A stretch of 64,000 bases of DNA. Origin: Candidatus Gordonibacter avicola. Lineage in GTDB: Bacteria; Actinomycetota; Coriobacteriia; Coriobacteriales; Eggerthellaceae. The position numbers were made by a program, and so were the translations under genes. This document shows positions 1 through 8,404 of the stretch, in pieces. Within the stretch, counting starts at the first letter, position 1, and each line of letters begins with the position of its first letter. The stretch is from positions 124,001-188,000 of the forward strand of contig DXGM01000003.1 of NCBI GenBank assembly GCA_019113915.1, in the 5' to 3' direction. The notes beneath the pieces were generated by a model. It ran no database searches. It saw only the letters and a program-made list of their open reading frames with translations, and was not told the DNA's origin.

Positions 1-1236
1 TTTGCCGCGTCCCTGGTGGCCTTTGCCCTTGCGGCACTCATTGCGGTGTGCTTCGCGCCGGGAAAAGCCTGCGCCGACGAATGGGTTTCTCTCGAGGAGT
101 CCGGGTTCGAGTACAACGTCTTCTACGGCCACGTGGAAATAACGGGACACTCAGGCGAGGGCAGCCTGAACGCACGCATTCCGGCGTCACTAGGAGGCAC
201 GTCGGTAACCAGCCTCAACATTGGTTCGTGGAATAATCTTCCGGCCACCTCTTTTGACGTAAGTGCGTGTTATGCACTGGAAAGTTTTTCATGTCTCTTT
301 GCACCCGACGCTTCGGTGGTGGGCCTCCAAGAGTGCACGTCATTGAGAGCTATCAAACTGGGGCAAGGCATGTCGGTGCTCCCCGACCCCGAACGCATTG
401 ATTTCTCGAACTTATCATGGCTCGAAGATCTCTCCATCGGTGAGTGCGGCGTGAAGCGCGTTGATCTCACGGGATGCGCCAGCTTGCGCCGCCTCTTCTT
501 GGCGGGCAACTGCCTTACGGCGTTGGACGTAACGAATCTCGGCCGCCTGCAGTTTCTCAACGTGAAGAACAACTTCTTGGCCGAGACGAGCGGCCTGGTG
601 GATCTGTTCGGCGCTGGTAACGTGCTGCCGCAGAAGACTTACACCGCTAAATCGCAGTTCAGCGACGTGAGTGCAGACGATTGGTACATGCAGGCGTGTG
701 TCGTGCCCTACGTGGTGGAACACGACCTCATGGGCGGTTACGGTGACGGACGCTTTGGCCCCTACGATACCGTGACGCGCGGGCAGGTAGCAACGGTGCT
801 CTGGCGCCTGGCGGGAGAGCCGTACAGCAAAGCGACACCGTTCTACGACGTGGACTACACGCAGTACTACGGACCTGCTATCAACTGGGCGCGCTCAACG
901 GGTGTGATCAGCGGCTATCAGGATGAGCCGGGCGTCTATCGGCGCTTTGGGCCCGATGACCTGGTCACGCGTGAGCAGTTGGCCGCCATGATGGCCAACT
1001 ACGCAACGCGCATAGCGGGAGCTGACATAGACAGCGACGGCGTGCGACTGGCTGCCATGCCCGATGCCGATTTCGTGTCGAGCTGGGCGCGTCCTACCCT
1101 TGCGTGGGCGATGGACGCAGGGCTTATATCGGGAGAAGTGACGTACCCCGGCGTGTCCTACTTGAACCCTGCGGGCACTGCACAGCGCTGTGCCTTGGCG
1201 AAGATGGTGTCGGCGTTGGACAGCAGGGTGATCTAA
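1..1236 (+). CDS. SLH-domain surface protein, 5' end outside window
   Basis: The reading frame is open from base 1, so the start lies upstream of the window; a GTG at 16 is only the first possible start inside it. The visible N-terminus is a hydrophobic stretch ending near a likely signal-peptidase site (ACADEW), so the protein is probably exported. Residues of roughly 50-200 resemble irregular leucine-rich repeats (TSLNIGSW, LTGCASLRRLFLAGN, LDVTNLGRLQFL). The C-terminal half holds three S-layer-homology units, each opening with an F-x-D-V or P-D-A-D type motif and carrying the V-T-R-x-Q / V-T-R-E-Q signature. SLH units typically anchor proteins to wall polymers. Coriobacteria use such LRR-SLH proteins as surface proteins; the ligand is unknown. 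Confidence 0.8.
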   Translation, partial: FAASLVAFALAALIAVCFAPGKACADEWVSLEESGFEYNVFYGHVEITGHSGEGSLNARIPASLGGTSVTSLNIGSWNNLPATSFDVSACYALESFSCLFAPDASVVGLQECTSLRAIKLGQGMSVLPDPERIDFSNLSWLEDLSIGECGVKRVDLTGCASLRRLFLAGNCLTALDVTNLGRLQFLNVKNNFLAETSGLVDLFGAGNVLPQKTYTAKSQFSDVSADDWYMQACVVPYVVEHDLMGGYGDGRFGPYDTVTRGQVATVLWRLAGEPYSKATPFYDVDYTQYYGPAINWARSTGVISGYQDEPGVYRRFGPDDLVTREQLAAMMANYATRIAGADIDSDGVRLAAMPDADFVSSWARPTLAWAMDAGLISGEVTYPGVSYLNPAGTAQRCALAKMVSALDSRVI

Positions 1237-1279
1237 CCCGCACCCCGCAGTTCACGGTAATCAGTCGAAGATAAGCACA

Positions 1280-1314
1280 AGCGGCGCGGCGAGGGTTGTT
1301 CCCACCGCGCCGCT
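1280..1314 (+). terminator. GC-rich stem-loop after the SLH gene
   Basis: A 10-bp perfect inverted repeat (AGCGGCGCGG at 1280-1289 and CCGCGCCGCT at 1305-1314) follows the SLH gene by 43 bases. There is no T-run, so termination is uncertain. The hairpin also overlaps the -35 box proposed for the next gene. Confidence 0.35.
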
Positions 1315-1324
1315 CGCGTATACT
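1296..1324 (+). promoter_or_regulatory. Likely sigma-70-type promoter for the MATE gene
   Basis: TTGTTC (1296-1301), a 17-base spacer, then TATACT (1319-1324). Transcription would start near 1331, giving a leader of about 170 bases before the ATG at 1504. Confidence 0.5.
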
Positions 1325-1330
1325 GACGCC

Positions 1331-1503
1331 TGTTCGAGATGACCCGAATTGCGGCTGCGTTGAGCCCTACCAATGGTGGGAAGTTCCGCTCCGCGTTAGT
1401 CTGCCGGGACAACCCGGGAAATCCAGCGAGTAATCAGCGGGTGCGCTCAACACGAGTGCACCCGCTTCCAACCGCTTACACCACGCATAACGGAGCAACA
1501 CTG
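1331..1503 (+). promoter_or_regulatory. Structured leader with riboswitch-like architecture
   Basis: GTTGAGC (1359-1365) can pair with GCTCAAC (1445-1451) to close a P1-like stem. It would enclose two small hairpins: CCTACC/GGTGGG around 1367-1380 and a CCGGG/CCCGG hairpin near 1403-1418. An 8-bp hairpin GCGGGTGC/GCACCCGC (1437-1465) follows and carries the 3' P1 strand in its loop, so the two folds should compete. I do not recognise a known riboswitch class. The class, ligand and function are unknown. Confidence 0.4.
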
Positions 1504-3096
1504 ATGGTAGAACAACAAGGGGAGAAGCACCCGATCAAAAGCACACCCGCCGCGCCTTGCGCTGAAGAGGAAAACATCAAGCGCTACTATGAGAACCGCC
1601 CCGCGGTGGATACGGGCGACTTGGAGGTGGCCGTACCGATAGAGCGCACCGACCGCCAGCGCGCGGGGGATGCGAAAATCGACCGCATGGGCACCGCGAG
1701 CACGTTTAAGCTGCTGCTGGAGTTTTCCATTCCGGCCGTGTTTGGCGTGCTGGTGCAAACACTCTATAACGTGATTGACGCCGTGTACGTAGGCGCATCG
1801 GTGGGGGAATATGGCCTCGCCGCCACCACGGTGGCGAACCCCGCCATGACCTTTATGGTAGCGGTGGCCATGCTGGTGGGTGTGGGCGGCAATGCGCTTG
1901 CAGCCATCAAGCTGGGCGAACGCAAGAAGCGCGTGGCTGAACGCGTGTTGGGCAACAGCTTTGTGCTTCTGGTGGGCGCAGGCGTGCTCGCCTGGATTGT
2001 GGGCCTTCTGGCGCTTGACCCCATCCTGATTGCCTCCGGCGCTGACGAGGCGGTGCTGCCGCATGCTCGCGCCTTCATGACGGTTATTATCGCAGGCTGC
2101 CCCTTGCAGTTCATCGCCTTCGGCATGAACAACTTCATCCGTACGGCAGGGCATCCCAACCGTGCACTGGGCTCTATGCTGGTGGGCACCGGTGCCAACA
2201 TTGTGCTTGGCTACCTGTTCATTATTGTGCTCGACGGCGGCATGATGGGCGCGGGGTTGGCCACCGTGTGCTCGTGGGCGCTCTCCGCCGCCTTCGTCAT
2301 GCAGTTCTTCCTGACGAAGAAGTCACCCATGCCGCTGCGGCGCGCGTCGCTGGGCATCAAGCCGAAAGTGGCACTGCGCATCTGCGCGCTTGGCGTGGCA
2401 CCGTCGGTCATGGAACTGGGCTTCGCCGTGTCGAACATGATTATGAACAACCTACTTTTGACCTACGGCGCGTCTGACCCGTTGGGCGCGGATGGGGCGC
2501 TTGCCGTCATGCGCGTGCTGTCGGCCGTGGGTATGTTCACCATTATGCCGTCGATGGGTATTGCCATGGGTGCGCAGCCCATCATTGGGTACAACTACGG
2601 CGCGCGGAAGTTCGGTCGCATGAAACGCACGCTGGGGCAGGGCATTTTGCTGGGCATCGTCATCACCACACCGCTCTGGTTCACGGTGCTGTTCATGCCC
2701 GATATGTATGCGCACCTGTTCAGTCTGCCCGAGGCGTATCTGCCGGCCACGGCATGGGCGCTCATTGCGTATCTGGTGTTCATTCCCATTCTGCCCGTGG
2801 CACTCATCGGGTCGAACTACTTTGACGCGACAGGCCAGGCGCTCAAGGCAACGCTGCTCACGCTGACGCGGCAAATTTTGTTCTTCATCCCGCTTTTGTT
2901 GGCAAGCCCTCATGTACTGCCGGCGATCTTGCCCATGACGCCGCTGCAAAGTTTATTCTTCGCCCCGTCGATCTCGGATATCACCTCCACGCTTTTGGTG
3001 GTGTCGTTTCTTATAGTAGAGTGGCGTCGCTTGAAGAAACTGGAGGCGCGCGAGCGCACCAAGGCTGAACTTCCCGAAGGAGTGCAACCGGCCTAG
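1504..3096 (+). CDS. MATE-family multidrug/cation exporter
   Basis: A 530-residue integral membrane protein. About 65 soluble, charged residues precede a typical MATE core beginning near FKLLLEFSIPAVFGVLVQ, with the family segment YNVIDAVYVG and about 12 hydrophobic segments in two six-helix halves. MATE proteins export drugs or metabolites in exchange for Na+ or H+. The frame is open upstream to an ATG at 1339. I place the start at 1504 because CGGAG lies about 9 bases before it and the upstream codons coincide with a structured leader. The substrate cannot be read from sequence; the leader hints at ligand-controlled expression. The soluble N-terminal tail is longer than usual for the family. 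Confidence 0.85.
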   Translation: MVEQQGEKHPIKSTPAAPCAEEENIKRYYENRPAVDTGDLEVAVPIERTDRQRAGDAKIDRMGTASTFKLLLEFSIPAVFGVLVQTLYNVIDAVYVGASVGEYGLAATTVANPAMTFMVAVAMLVGVGGNALAAIKLGERKKRVAERVLGNSFVLLVGAGVLAWIVGLLALDPILIASGADEAVLPHARAFMTVIIAGCPLQFIAFGMNNFIRTAGHPNRALGSMLVGTGANIVLGYLFIIVLDGGMMGAGLATVCSWALSAAFVMQFFLTKKSPMPLRRASLGIKPKVALRICALGVAPSVMELGFAVSNMIMNNLLLTYGASDPLGADGALAVMRVLSAVGMFTIMPSMGIAMGAQPIIGYNYGARKFGRMKRTLGQGILLGIVITTPLWFTVLFMPDMYAHLFSLPEAYLPATAWALIAYLVFIPILPVALIGSNYFDATGQALKATLLTLTRQILFFIPLLLASPHVLPAILPMTPLQSLFFAPSISDITSTLLVVSFLIVEWRRLKKLEARERTKAELPEGVQPA

Positions 3097-3131
3097 CGCC
3101 TCCTTCTCTTTGTGCAGCCGCACAATTTTGA

Positions 3132-3168
3132 ACCGGCAGGTCGGTTTTGCAAAACACCGCCTGCCGGT
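3132..3168 (+). terminator. Stem-loop after the MATE gene
   Basis: The inverted repeat ACCGGCAGG-(T)-CGG / CCGCCTGCCGGT brackets the loop TTTTGCAAAACA, 36 bases after the MATE stop. It is followed by CATTTAG rather than a clear T-run, so it is a plausible but weak terminator. Confidence 0.45.
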
Positions 3169-3244
3169 CATTTAGCGCCGTTACCGGCGGCAATGCAGTT
3201 CGCCTAAGCCCTTTTACCGAACAATCCCTCCCGGTACGCCCCCG

Positions 3245-3273
3245 TTGACAGCCCGTTCCCTTTTCTTTGATAA
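3245..3273 (+). promoter_or_regulatory. Likely promoter of the ech operon
   Basis: A perfect TTGACA (3245-3250) is followed after 17 bases by TGATAA (3268-3273). It lies about 95 bases before the first gene and is the only strong -35 seen in the gap. The TTG of this box can be mistaken for an upstream start codon. Confidence 0.5.
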
Positions 3274-3367
3274 AGTGCGTGAAGAGGCGACGTGGGTTTG
3301 TCGCTTTTTACTTATCGCGGGTAAATCGCACACATTCGACAAAGGTAAAGGGGGAGGCTACGTGGCT

Positions 3368-5281
3368 ATGCTCGGGTTCTTAATCCTGTTCCCGTTGGTT
3401 GTTGCTGCCGTACTTCTGGTCGTGCGCAACAATGCAGCGAGAAACGCGATTGTCAGCGTCTCGGCGCTCGTCATCGGCTTGGCATCCATCTGGCTGGTGG
3501 CAACTTATCTGGGTTCACCCTGGGTATCATTCGAGTTTGAATCGCCCGTCGTGGATTACGTCTGTAGCGGTGTAGGCGTGCTGGTGGCAGTAGCCATCCT
3601 GTACTACGGCATCCGCTACAAAAACGTGTGGGCCTGCGTGCTTGCAGTCATTCAAGTGGTGGGCGCGCTCATCTTCGAGTTCGGTTTCGCACACGATATC
3701 GCGGTAACCGAAGGGCTCTACCTCGACTCCCTCTCCCTGCTGATGGCCTTCATCATTGGTGTTATTGGCTCGGGCATCTGCGTGTATGCCCTGGGCTACA
3801 TGAAGGACTTCCAGGCGCACGAGCCCGAAGGGGCGAAGGATCGCCGCCCGGTGTTCTTTGCGCTCATGTTTGTGTTTCTGTCGGCGATGTTCCTCATCGT
3901 GTTCTCGAACAACATGGTGTGGCTGTTCACGGGCTGGGAAGTGACGACGGTCTGCTCGTTCCTTCTCATTGCCTACACGCGCACCGAAGAGGCTATCAAG
4001 AATGCCTTCCGCCAGATCATCATGAACCTGTTGGGCGGGCTGGGCTTTCTGTTGGCGCTGTACGTGAGCGCCATTCAGCTGAACACGCTCTCGCTGCTTG
4101 AGTTCTTGCAGATTGGCGTGCAGAACCCGGCGCTTGTGGTGCTTCCGGCCACCGCCCTTGCGTTCGCGGGCCTCACGAAGGCGGCGCAGATGCCGTTCCA
4201 CACGTGGCTCTTGGGTGCCATGGTGGCTCCCACGCCCACCAGTGCCTTGCTCCACTCTTCAACGATGGTGAAAGCCGGCGTGTTTCTGCTGGTGAAGCTT
4301 GCGCCTATCTTCCTCGTGAGTCCCGTACCGTCGGTCATGGTAATCCTCGTGGGTGGCATCACGTTTGCCCTCTGCTCGTTCATGGCTATTTCGCAGACGA
4401 ACGCCAAGCGCGTGCTGGCGTACTCCACCATCGCGAACCTGGGCCTGATCACGGCCTGCGCCGGTGTGGGCACGCCTGAGGCGGTTTGGGCTGCGGCGTT
4501 CCTCATCCTGTTCCACGCTATCGCGAAGTCGCTGTTGTTCCTGTGCGTCGGCACGGCTGAACATCACATCGGCAGCCGCGACATCGAGGATATGGATCTT
4601 CTGTTCGAGCGCATGCCGCGTCTGGCGCGCTTCATGATGCTGGGTATTATGTGCATGTTTATTGCACCGTTCGGCATGCTGGTGGCGAAGTGGGCGACGC
4701 TCGTGTCGTTTGTGGATACGGGCCAAGTGGCACTCATTTTGCTCCTGGCGTTCGGTTCGGCGGCCACGTTCATGTTCTGGGCCAAGTGGCTCGGCAAGCT
4801 TTCGGGCATTGCCGGCGAGCCGGAGAACGTGGAAGTGACCGTGCATCGCAGCGAGTGGATTTCCATCATGCTCATGGCGGTGCTGGTCATCGTGGGTTGC
4901 GTGTGCTTGCCTATCATCTCCTGGATTCTCGTGGAACCCTACGTCTACAGCGTGTTTGGCACGGTGGGCCAGGATATCTCTACGGCGAACCTCTGGATTG
5001 CCTCCATTGCCGCCGCGCTTATCGCCATCGTGCTGTTCGCTGGCCTCGGCCGCAACAAGGCCAAGAAGGTGGACATCTATCTGGCAGGTGTCAGCGCCAA
5101 CAACGAGGCGCGTGTGTACAAAAACTCACTTTCGGGTGAGTCGACCGCAACCGCGCGCAACTGGTACCTCGAGGGCATCTTCGGCGAGAAGCGGATCGCG
5201 CCCGTGGGTACGGTGGCCTGTTCGCTCGTGATTATTGTTGCGTTTGCCGTGTCCGCCGTTGCGCTTCCGGGCCTGTTCTAG
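3368..5281 (+). CDS. echA: Ech hydrogenase subunit A, NuoL/HyfB-like ion channel
   Basis: A multi-spanning membrane protein of 637 residues belonging to the antiporter-like subunits (NuoL/MrpA/HyfB). It contains the proton-antiporter domain from roughly residue 130 to 420, including the segment TGWEVTTVCSFLLIAY and the region around FHTWLLGAMVAPTPTSALLHS typical of the family. It should form the ion-translocating arm of the energy-converting hydrogenase. It is the first gene of a six-gene operon whose order is that of echABCDEF. The start is either GTG 3362 or ATG 3368; GGGGAGG at 3351-3357 fits the ATG at a 10-base spacing. Complex I is unlikely because the catalytic large subunit downstream keeps all NiFe ligands. 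Confidence 0.85.
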   Translation: MLGFLILFPLVVAAVLLVVRNNAARNAIVSVSALVIGLASIWLVATYLGSPWVSFEFESPVVDYVCSGVGVLVAVAILYYGIRYKNVWACVLAVIQVVGALIFEFGFAHDIAVTEGLYLDSLSLLMAFIIGVIGSGICVYALGYMKDFQAHEPEGAKDRRPVFFALMFVFLSAMFLIVFSNNMVWLFTGWEVTTVCSFLLIAYTRTEEAIKNAFRQIIMNLLGGLGFLLALYVSAIQLNTLSLLEFLQIGVQNPALVVLPATALAFAGLTKAAQMPFHTWLLGAMVAPTPTSALLHSSTMVKAGVFLLVKLAPIFLVSPVPSVMVILVGGITFALCSFMAISQTNAKRVLAYSTIANLGLITACAGVGTPEAVWAAAFLILFHAIAKSLLFLCVGTAEHHIGSRDIEDMDLLFERMPRLARFMMLGIMCMFIAPFGMLVAKWATLVSFVDTGQVALILLLAFGSAATFMFWAKWLGKLSGIAGEPENVEVTVHRSEWISIMLMAVLVIVGCVCLPIISWILVEPYVYSVFGTVGQDISTANLWIASIAAALIAIVLFAGLGRNKAKKVDIYLAGVSANNEARVYKNSLSGESTATARNWYLEGIFGEKRIAPVGTVACSLVIIVAFAVSAVALPGLF

Positions 5282-5299
5282 GAAAGGGTGTGATCTGAT

Positions 5300-6169
5300 A
5301 TGTCTTTGCTCGCTGTTCTCATTGGCACCCTGGCCTTCGCTGTGCTGGCCCCCATCATCGGCTGCTTCTTGGCTGGCCTCGACCGTAAAATCTCGGCGCG
5401 CATGCAGGGTCGCGTAGGGCCGCCGCTGTTGCAGCCCTACTACGACGTGCGCAAGCTCATCGAAAAGGACAACGTGTCGGTTAACTCCACCGAGGGCACG
5501 TATATCACCTGCGCGCTCGTATTCACGCTGTTGGCGGGTGGCATCTTCTACTCCGGTGGCAACCTGCTTATGAGTGTGTTCGTGATCACGCTCTCGGGGC
5601 TGTTCTTCATCGTGGCGGCGTATTCCACGCGCTCGCCGTACTCCGAGATTGGCGCGAACCGCGAAACGCTGCAGGTCATGGCGTACGAGCCCATGGTGCT
5701 GTTCATGGCTGTGGCCTTCTACATGGCCGCGGGCACGTTCAATGCCGCGGGTGTGTTCTCACTTGATGCGCCGGTGATTACCAACATTTGGCTCGTGTTC
5801 TTGGGCTTTTTGTTCGTGCTTACCATCAAACTGCGCAAGTCGCCGTTTGACCTGTCGTATTCCCACCATGCCCATCAGGAAATCGTGAAGGGCATCACCA
5901 CCGAAATGAGTGGCAAGACGCTCGCCAAAGTGGAGATCATGCACTGGTGCGAGAACGTGCTGTTCCTCGGCTGGGTGGGCCTGTTCTTCGTGTGGGGCAA
6001 CCTGCTGTCGCTCATTCTGGCGGTGGTCGTGGTGTTGCTCGTGTACTTCCTGGAAATCTGGATCGACAACAACTTCGCCCGCGTGAAGTGGCAGGCGCTG
6101 CTGAAGTCCGCGTGGGTTGTGGCGTTTGTCGCCGGTTTCGTCAACATCGCCGTCCTGGCGTATCTGTAA
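5300..6169 (+). CDS. echB: Ech hydrogenase subunit B, NuoH/HyfC-like membrane anchor
   Basis: A 289-residue membrane protein of the respiratory-chain NADH dehydrogenase subunit 1 family. Visible family landmarks are the early segment GLDRKISARMQGRVGPP and the acidic loop YSEIGANRETLQVMAYEP, which in complex I forms part of the junction between the quinone or ion path and the soluble arm. In Ech it anchors the EchCDEF catalytic module to the membrane. It starts 18 bases after echA behind GGAAAGGG. Its length matches EchB or HyfC well. Confidence is high because gene order and family agree. Confidence 0.88.
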   Translation: MSLLAVLIGTLAFAVLAPIIGCFLAGLDRKISARMQGRVGPPLLQPYYDVRKLIEKDNVSVNSTEGTYITCALVFTLLAGGIFYSGGNLLMSVFVITLSGLFFIVAAYSTRSPYSEIGANRETLQVMAYEPMVLFMAVAFYMAAGTFNAAGVFSLDAPVITNIWLVFLGFLFVLTIKLRKSPFDLSYSHHAHQEIVKGITTEMSGKTLAKVEIMHWCENVLFLGWVGLFFVWGNLLSLILAVVVVLLVYFLEIWIDNNFARVKWQALLKSAWVVAFVAGFVNIAVLAYL

Positions 6170-6185
6170 AGGAGGCGGACAGTTT

Positions 6186-6629
6186 ATGACGTATGCAACC
6201 AAATCGCCGTGGGTCATCCACTACGATGGCTCAAGCTGCAACGGCTGTGACATTGAGGTGCTGGCGGCGCTCTGCCCCGGCTTTGACGTGGAGCGTTTCG
6301 GCATCATCAACACCGGTAACCCCAAACACGCCGATATCTTTTTGGTTACGGGCTCGGTCAACGAGCGCAATATTGACGTGGTGAAAGAGATTTACAACCA
6401 GATGGTGGAGCCCAAGGTGGTTATCGCCTGCGGTATCTGTGCGTGCTCGGCCGGCATCTTCCACGATTGTTACAACGTGATTGGTGGTGTTGACCAGGCC
6501 ATTCCGGTTGATGTGTACGCGCCTGGCTGCGCGGTGCGCCCCGAGGCCATCATCGACGCTGTCGTGCAGGGTCTTGGCATTCTGGAAGAAAAGTCGAAAG
6601 CTCTGCAGGCGCAGAAGAAGGGGGCGTAA
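6186..6629 (+). CDS. echC: Ech hydrogenase small subunit C, proximal Fe-S
   Basis: A 147-residue NuoB-like small subunit. Cysteines at 18 and 21 (CNGC), a cluster at 82-87 (ACGICAC) and Cys115 (APGCAVRP) supply the proximal [4Fe-4S] cluster that passes electrons between the ferredoxin subunit and the NiFe site. The compact size, without the long extra domain of standard hydrogenase small subunits, is characteristic of group 4 enzymes. It lies 16 bases after echB behind AAAGGAGG. The C-terminus is lysine and alanine rich, like the tail of echD. Confidence 0.9.
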   Translation: MTYATKSPWVIHYDGSSCNGCDIEVLAALCPGFDVERFGIINTGNPKHADIFLVTGSVNERNIDVVKEIYNQMVEPKVVIACGICACSAGIFHDCYNVIGGVDQAIPVDVYAPGCAVRPEAIIDAVVQGLGILEEKSKALQAQKKGA

Positions 6630-6630
6630 C

Positions 6631-7308
6631 ATGGCACTGGAAACTACCTTTGTGCCGATTGAGCTGGAGGGCATTCTGCCGCTTTCAGCCGAGAAGAAAG
6701 CCCAGGGCTGGCGCTTCGTGCAGATTATGGCCGTGAATACCGAGGCGGGTATCGACCTTATTTACTCCTTCATGAAGGACGGCCTGCTGGAGAATTACGA
6801 GGTCAAGGGCTTGCAGAGGGACGCGGTGGTGCCCAGCATCACGGGCGACTTCCTTGAAGCCTTCGTATTCGAAAACGAAACACACGACCTGTTCGGCGTG
6901 ACCATTGAAGGTATTGCCATCGACTTCGGCGGCTCCTTCTACGCGCTGGCGCAGAAGGAGCCCATGACCGTGATTTCGCCGGCGCAAAAGGCCGCGCGTG
7001 ACAAGGCCAAGAAGGTGGCCGCTGCGAAGGCTGCGAAAGAGGCAGGCACCGGCGGGGAAGCGGCCGGTGAAAAAGCCGAACTCGATGCCAAGCTGGCGGA
7101 CATGGACCCGGAGAAGGCCGCCAAGGTGCGCGCCGCCCTTGAGGCCAAGATGAAGAAGGAAGCGGCTGCGAAGCAGGCTGCAACCGATGAAAAGATAGCG
7201 AACCTCGACCCCGAAAAGGCGGCGAAGGTGAAAGCAGCCATGGAAGCGAAGGCTGCTCGCGAGAAGGCCAAGGCCGCCGAGGCTGCGGCGCAGAAGGAAG
7301 GAGAGTAG
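6631..7308 (+). CDS. echD: Ech hydrogenase subunit D with long Ala/Lys-rich tail
   Basis: 225 residues. The first 110 or so form the NuoC-like 30-kDa domain (FVFENETHDLFGVTIEG), which helps assemble the catalytic module. From about residue 115 onward there is an Ala/Lys/Glu-rich tail with two related units, LADMDPEKAAKVRAALEAK and IANLDPEKAAKVKAAMEAK, predicted to be helical or coiled-coil. The start at 6631 follows the echC stop directly; an open frame extends upstream to 6481 but overlaps echC. The tail roughly doubles the subunit compared with the compact EchD I expect for the family. Confidence 0.85.
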   Translation: MALETTFVPIELEGILPLSAEKKAQGWRFVQIMAVNTEAGIDLIYSFMKDGLLENYEVKGLQRDAVVPSITGDFLEAFVFENETHDLFGVTIEGIAIDFGGSFYALAQKEPMTVISPAQKAARDKAKKVAAAKAAKEAGTGGEAAGEKAELDAKLADMDPEKAAKVRAALEAKMKKEAAAKQAATDEKIANLDPEKAAKVKAAMEAKAAREKAKAAEAAAQKEGE

Positions 7309-7309
7309 C

Positions 7310-8398
7310 ATGGGAAAGGCGACCGTCATCCCGTTCGGCCCCCAGCACCCGGTGCTGCCGGAGCCTCTGCACCTCGACCTCGTGGTGGAGGACGAGAAAG
7401 TTATTGAAGCGGTGCCGCAAATCGGCTTCATTCATCGCGGACTTGAGAAGCTGGTTGAAACGCGCGACTACAACCAGTTCATTTACGTGGCAGAGCGCAT
7501 CTGCGGCATCTGCGCGTTCGGCCACTCCATGGGCTACGCCGAAACGGTGGAGAAGCTCATGGGCGTGGAAATTCCCGAGCGCGCCGAGTATCTGCGTGTG
7601 ATCTGGCACGAGCTGTCCCGTATTCACTCGCACGTGCTGTGGATGGGCCTTGCGGCCGACGCGTTTGGCTACGAGAGCCTGTTCATGCATTGCTGGCGTC
7701 TGCGCGAGCGCGTGCTTGACATCTTTGAGAAGACCACCGGCGGGCGCGTTATCTTTAGTGTCGTGAAGGTGGGTGGCGTGGTGCGCGACATCGACGACGC
7801 CATGTTTGCCGAGATCAAGCGCGTACTGGAAGGCATCAAGGACGACTACAAGCAGCTGTGCGGCGCGTTTTTGAACGACAGCTCGGTGAAGAACCGCACC
7901 GTGGGCGTGGGCTACATCAGCCCCGAGGACGCGTTCGGCTTAAGCATGGTAGGGCCGTTCGCCCGCGCGTCCAACGTGAACAACGACGTGCGCTGCCTGG
8001 GCAACGGCGGCTACGGCAAGCTTTCCGACTTCCAGCCGGTGCTCGATACGCAGGGCGACTGCTACGCCCGCGTGAAGGTGCGTGCTCTTGAGGTGCTGCA
8101 ATCTATCGACATCATTGAAGAGATGATTGCCAAGATTCCCGCCGGCGACATCGCCGTGGACGTGAAGGGCTCGCCGGCAGCGGGTGCCGAGGCGGCCAAC
8201 CTGGTGGAACAGCCGCGCGGCGAGTGCTACTACTATGCGCGTGGTAACGGGTCGAAGTACCTGGAGCGCATGCGCATGCGCACACCCACGTCCCAGAACC
8301 TGGCCGGCATGGCCACGGCGCTGGCCGGATGCGATCTGGCCGACGTGAACATGATCGTGCTGACCATCGACCCCTGCATCAGCTGCACGGAAAGGTAG
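7310..8398 (+). CDS. echE: Ech hydrogenase large subunit E, NiFe catalytic site
   Basis: 362 residues of the NiFe-hydrogenase large-subunit / NuoD family. Both NiFe-binding CxxC motifs are present: RICGIC with Cys65 and Cys68, and DPCISC with Cys356 and Cys359. This separates it from complex I NuoD, which has lost them, and predicts a working H2 site. The chain ends three residues after the last cysteine, so there is no C-terminal extension for an endopeptidase to remove, which agrees with what is reported for EchE/CooH enzymes. It lies one base after echD. No hyp maturation genes are in the window, so they must be elsewhere. Confidence 0.93.
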   Translation: MGKATVIPFGPQHPVLPEPLHLDLVVEDEKVIEAVPQIGFIHRGLEKLVETRDYNQFIYVAERICGICAFGHSMGYAETVEKLMGVEIPERAEYLRVIWHELSRIHSHVLWMGLAADAFGYESLFMHCWRLRERVLDIFEKTTGGRVIFSVVKVGGVVRDIDDAMFAEIKRVLEGIKDDYKQLCGAFLNDSSVKNRTVGVGYISPEDAFGLSMVGPFARASNVNNDVRCLGNGGYGKLSDFQPVLDTQGDCYARVKVRALEVLQSIDIIEEMIAKIPAGDIAVDVKGSPAAGAEAANLVEQPRGECYYYARGNGSKYLERMRMRTPTSQNLAGMATALAGCDLADVNMIVLTIDPCISCTER

Positions 8399-8404
8399 GC
8401 CGCA

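Noticed and set aside
1339..1503. Upstream extension of the MATE protein
   Set aside because: The extra 55 codons coincide with a structured leader and have no ribosome site; ATG 1504 has one.
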